A stretch of DNA of 64,000 nucleotides. Source: Harmonia axyridis. Lineage: Eukaryota; Arthropoda; Insecta; Coleoptera; Coccinellidae. Below the pieces are notes generated by a model. The model saw nothing but the letters and a program-made list of their open reading frames with translations. It was not told the origin of the DNA and ran no database searches. The position numbers and the translations under genes are program-made. Position 1 is the stretch's first letter; every line of letters starts with the position of its first letter. The DNA lies in NCBI RefSeq assembly GCF_914767665.1, contig NC_059504.1:32767720-32831719 (forward strand), given 5' to 3'. This document shows, in pieces, positions 61,298 to 64,000 of this stretch.

Positions 61298-61432
61298 ATC
61301 CCCGACTTTTGCCTATACGCGTAGGATTTCTCCTCGCCGTCGGCTTCTCACTCCTCGCTGAGAGGAACATTCACTCAGTCCCAGATATTTAGAATATCAG
61401 AAGGGTAGAGCTCGGTCGTGTCCGGTCCTTGT
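61298..61432 (-). mobile_element. 3' fragment of the 21.4-kb retrotransposon subfamily, nested in a tail
   Basis: The minus strand reads ACAAGGACCGGACACGACCG, then GAGCTC...CTTCTGATATT and GAGTGAGAAGCCGACGG, ending GGCAAAAGTCGGGGATAA. It corresponds base for base over most of its length to 21365-21484, with a 14-bp extra segment. It sits between AATAAAGACTTA and the ATT repeats of the host retrotransposon. Confidence 0.75.
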
Positions 61433-61447
61433 TATTATTATTATTAT

Positions 61448-62344
61448 TAAATATAAATATCCACAGTTGAATATCCTGTTTCTTTCAACTCACCTATTAT
61501 TTTCATATTAAAACAATTATGGCACTCTTGGAAGTATATCAATCATATGCTCTAGGATGAATTTATGGAATAGCAAAAGAATAAAAGTATTTAATCTCAA
61601 TCACATGAAAATTTGTCTAGTATGTACTTAGTGGTATGTTTCGATGTGAGTTTGAATGACCCTCGAAGAATACAGTATTGTTCGATAGCAGCAGTCTTTA
61701 GTGGGATATTGACTGTTGTCATTATAATGGGACTATTTTGTGAAAACTTTTTTAAACATGGGCTTTATGGGAAATCTGGACTTTTCAAAATAGAATGTTG
61801 ATTTTAATGAAGTATCTTCTTATTATAAGAGCTGTGTCAAAGCTCAGTAATTTGTAATCAAATCAAATAGAAGAGTTGAGGTGAGCTTATTCAAATAACT
61901 TCATTTTCAAACTAAGTTGGCTAGTACTTCAATTCTAAAATCTGAGACATGACATCATAGTATATATTCATTTCTGTGGTTTTTTTCCACAACAGAACAG
62001 AGTTGCATTTAGCCAAAGTACCCAATTTTTCGAATTCCACAGATAATTTTTTTTAAGATCAAGTTACTCGAAAACGGCGCTTTGTAGGAGAAAATATTAA
62101 GAATACTTTTATTTTCCAAATTAGCCAGATATTGTTCAATGAACATTCAAATTACTTTCAAGAGTTGGGTTCTTCGTTTTTCTGGTATTTTTATGTGATG
62201 TAATGTTCATAATGAAGAAACTGAAAGATGTGTAGGGAATCTTGTGTTCGGAGAAGATGTACCACATCAAGGAAAATCTATATTCTAAAAATCATTTCCT
62301 TCAATAGAACCATTTACGAGATATATCTGAAAATCACATTTTTT
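61448..62344. other. Right internal part of the 6.2-kb TIR element, content unrecognised
   Basis: No transposase motif is seen here or in the left internal part (56420-57300). The frames at 61613-61801 and 62228-62524 show no known domain, and the latter runs into the right arm. Confidence 0.35.
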
Positions 62345-62576
62345 TATCGATTTTCAACAGCCTGTATCTTTGTAACCGGGCCGAATCGGAAAAAAACTAT
62401 AAAGGAAAAAAGTATTTCTTTTGACCTCAGGAATCTTCGGTTGAAATATATGTACAAGTCAAAGATTCACCCTGTATATAGTCAGGAAGTTCTTGACCAG
62501 CTCCTGAGAACAATCTTGGCCTGAAGAATCAGCCCGGTTGTCTCACGTACCAACCCGATAGATGGTGAAATGAAAA

Positions 62577-62593
62577 AATATATATATATATAT

Positions 62594-62657
<64 letters not shown>

Positions 62658-62669
62658 AAAGAAGGAAAA

Positions 62670-62726
<57 letters not shown>
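62577..62726. repeat. Two (TA)n tracts separated by an A-rich segment
   Basis: TA repeats at about 62577-62651 and 62680-62726 flank AAAAAAAAAGAAGG and an A-run. The Ile-Tyr frames here are artefacts. Confidence 0.95.
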
Positions 62727-62729
<3 letters not shown>

Positions 62730-63199
62730 CCGACAAGTAGTGGACCAACTCACCCACTTGCCATAAATCATGACTGTTCCAAGGAATCCTTCAAGATATA
62801 CGTTCGATTTGAGGTAAGGATGTGGAAAGTATTCGTGGGTTGGAATCCCACTGTCTATTGTTTTCTGTTTATCCATAGATCAGAAGATAGTTGAACATGA
62901 TTTGTTTAACTAATTTTTAACGAGCATGAAGGCTATTCGGAATGTTAGTTTAAGAATATTTATGAGCGTCAGCGTATTCAGTGGAGCATAATGATAAAAG
63001 AAATAACAAGGAACTGCTAAACAAATATCAGAAACATTAAACATCGAGAGGTTGTAAACTTATATACTTCATTCTTAGCCTCGTGAATATATTGAGCGCC
63101 TACTTGTAGCAATGTTTGATGATTTGAAAAACCCTTGAATTTAAACAATTGATGGTTTTGGAGTGCCGAAGAAAATTAATGAAATAGGCAAAAATAACA
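62727..63199. other. Unassigned interval
   Basis: No feature recognised. Confidence 0.3.
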
Positions 63200-63888
63200 G
63201 TCTTCTTAGTTTAGCTCCCCGGTCACTCAGGAATTGAGGGGAATGAAGAGGCCTACATACTTTCCAGAAAAGGAGCACAAATTCTTTACATTGGCCCGGA
63301 ACCATTCTGTAGTATAGGCAAATGTACATACAAAAATGAATTTCAGGAGAAGAAAAAACCGTGAGTGAAACACTCTGACGGATTCTTCCAGGGTTGGATC
63401 CTTTCAAAAAGTTTCTTCAAAACTGTGACACTGCGAGATCCAAGAAGTATTTGGATCTTATCAAAAATATTTTACACTTCCTCACTGGATTCCTCACAGG
63501 GCACTGTCGCCTTAGTAAACACCTCATGAGAATGGATCAAGCAGAAAATGACGAGCGCAGATTCTGTGGGTAGGAAAAAATCTCAGGATTACCGGGTGAA
63601 GGAATGCCTCACTATCACTAGCCAACGCAAAATCTGCTTGAGAAAAGAAACTCGAAGAAGTGAAGAAGTAGCCCCCTCGAAGCCATACGAAATACTGGAG
63701 TATCTGGGAGATCTGGAAGATCTATAGATAACGTTATGGCGAGAATAGCTCTGATGGGCGACACAATAGACCATTTGGTTGGAGTGGAACGAAACCCCCT
63801 TAATTAAATATTAATCTTAAGAAAAACTTCATTATTCGATCGGTTGTACTTTGTATCAATACTATCAATAAAGTATTCTCTCTCTCAA
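63200..63888 (+). pseudogene. RNase H end and zinc-knuckle tail of a non-LTR retrotransposon, with 3' UTR
   Basis: Near 63218-63360 one frame reads GHSGIEGNEEAYILSRKGAQ, then IGPEPFCSIGK. This is the last RNase H motif (V-PGHSG-GNE-AD) of R1/Jockey-type proteins, with D replaced by Y. Near 63480-63570 follows FLTGHCRLSKHLMRMDQAEN, then RRFCG and a stop, i.e. the start of the GHC...C-x-FC knuckle with a first-Cys change. The sequence continues without a clear frame to AATAAAG near 63868. Several frame changes are present. Same family type as the minus-strand tail at 9.87-10.13 kb. Confidence 0.6.
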
Positions 63889-63889
63889 T

Positions 63890-64000
63890 CTAACCCTCGT
63901 AAGGGTGTAGTGACATCATGTCGCGACTCTTTGAACGAGCTGTTTCCAGGATTCCCTATCTTGGGCATGATGAACGGCTTCGTGCATATTCTCCCCAGTT
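63890..64000 (-). pseudogene. C-terminal end of another non-LTR retrotransposon protein, cut by the window edge
   Basis: The minus strand from the edge reads MHEAVHHAQDRESWKQLVQR, then VAT and a stop near 63925. The A-x-DR-x-x-W-x-x-L/V pattern closes many RTE/R1-like ORF2 proteins and craniofacial-development-like retroproteins. Upstream sequence lies beyond the window. Its 3' end (TACACCCTTACGAGGGTTAG) abuts the tail of the plus-strand element to its left. Confidence 0.45.

Larger units (their letters stand above)
57300..61447 (+). mobile_element. PHD-type CR1/Jockey-like retrotransposon, near full length
   Basis: ORF1, ORF2 and a 3' UTR with AAATAAAGACTTA are all present. After AATAAAGACTTA (about 61286-61297) the expected ATT repeats are displaced to 61433-61447 by an inserted fragment. 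The 5' boundary is not defined; about 100 bp before ORF1 is a guess. A TA tract and T-run at 61070-61110 interrupt the 3' UTR. Confidence 0.6.
56290..62477. mobile_element. TIR element spanning 6.2 kb, hosting a nested CR1-like retrotransposon
   Basis: The left arm (56290-56410) begins TACACAGGGTGAGTCTTTGA. The right arm (62345-62477) ends with the complement of TACAGGGTGAATCTTTGACT. The arms share about 120 bp with high identity, including TGTACATATATTTCAACCGA and TTTTTCCGATTCGGCCC. Removing the insertion at 57.4-61.4 kb leaves about 2.1 kb. I recognise no transposase in the remaining flanks (56420-57400 and 61450-62340), though these are long enough to have held one. Confidence 0.75.

Overview
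This window looks like repeat-rich, AT-rich nuclear DNA from an arthropod, most likely an insect. The evidence is the mix of mobile elements: Tc1/mariner relics, a Helitron whose termini are of the kind common in insects, PD-(D/E)XK-endonuclease and CR1/Jockey-like non-LTR retrotransposons, many short terminal-inverted-repeat (TIR) elements ending in TACAGGGTG, and (TA)n tracts. I found no bacterial-type gene, no CRISPR array, no rRNA and no host gene I could name. Almost every recognisable coding stretch is a broken transposable-element gene.

Layout. 0-9 kb: the 3' end of a PD-(D/E)XK retrotransposon with a poly(A) tail, a dead mariner copy, a retrotransposon C-terminus, a TACAGGGTG miniature element, part of a second transposase class, a near-perfect 139-bp-arm hairpin element beside (TA)n, and a 750-bp inverted-repeat element. 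8.5-21.5 kb: sparse DNA with two more mariner relics (8.6, 18.3 kb) and the 5' part of a third (20.0 kb), the RNase H/zinc-knuckle tail of another retrotransposon at 9.9 kb, and a rearranged PD-(D/E)XK element at 20.9-21.5 kb. 21.5-29.3 kb: a dense nest joined by (TA)n tracts. It contains hairpin element A copy 2, a 1.46-kb foldback element carrying a deleted transposase, a 4.4-kb Helitron with both termini and holding a CR1/Jockey-like element and a tRNA-derived sequence, a 0.6-kb TIR element, and hairpin element B.

31-45 kb: a foldback element, a second CR1-like pseudogene (31.95-34.06 kb), an internally deleted mariner with both ends, a short reverse-transcriptase fragment, an 0.8-kb hAT-like element with a duplicated target, and a 2.9-kb TIR element containing a retrotransposon fragment. 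45-54.6 kb: sparse DNA with a foldback, palindromes, a longer mariner relic and a 163-bp hAT miniature element with an exact 8-bp target duplication. 54.6-62.5 kb: a second nest. Two PD-(D/E)XK 3' ends abut a 1.38-kb foldback, which abuts a TIR element spanning 6.2 kb; inside that sits a PHD-finger CR1-like retrotransposon whose (ATT)n tail is interrupted by a further retrotransposon 3' fragment. The right edge holds an RNase H-type retrotransposon tail and a minus-strand retrotransposon C-terminus.

How the parts relate. Nothing here forms a working pathway; the window records successive insertions and decay. Two points deserve most attention. First, two unrelated hairpin elements share a hammerhead-ribozyme-like core (CTGARGA, hairpin, GAAA) at the same position relative to a (TA)n edge. 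Second, one TACAGGGTG foldback retains a Tc1/mariner-like transposase relic, which offers a source for the many miniature elements with these ends.
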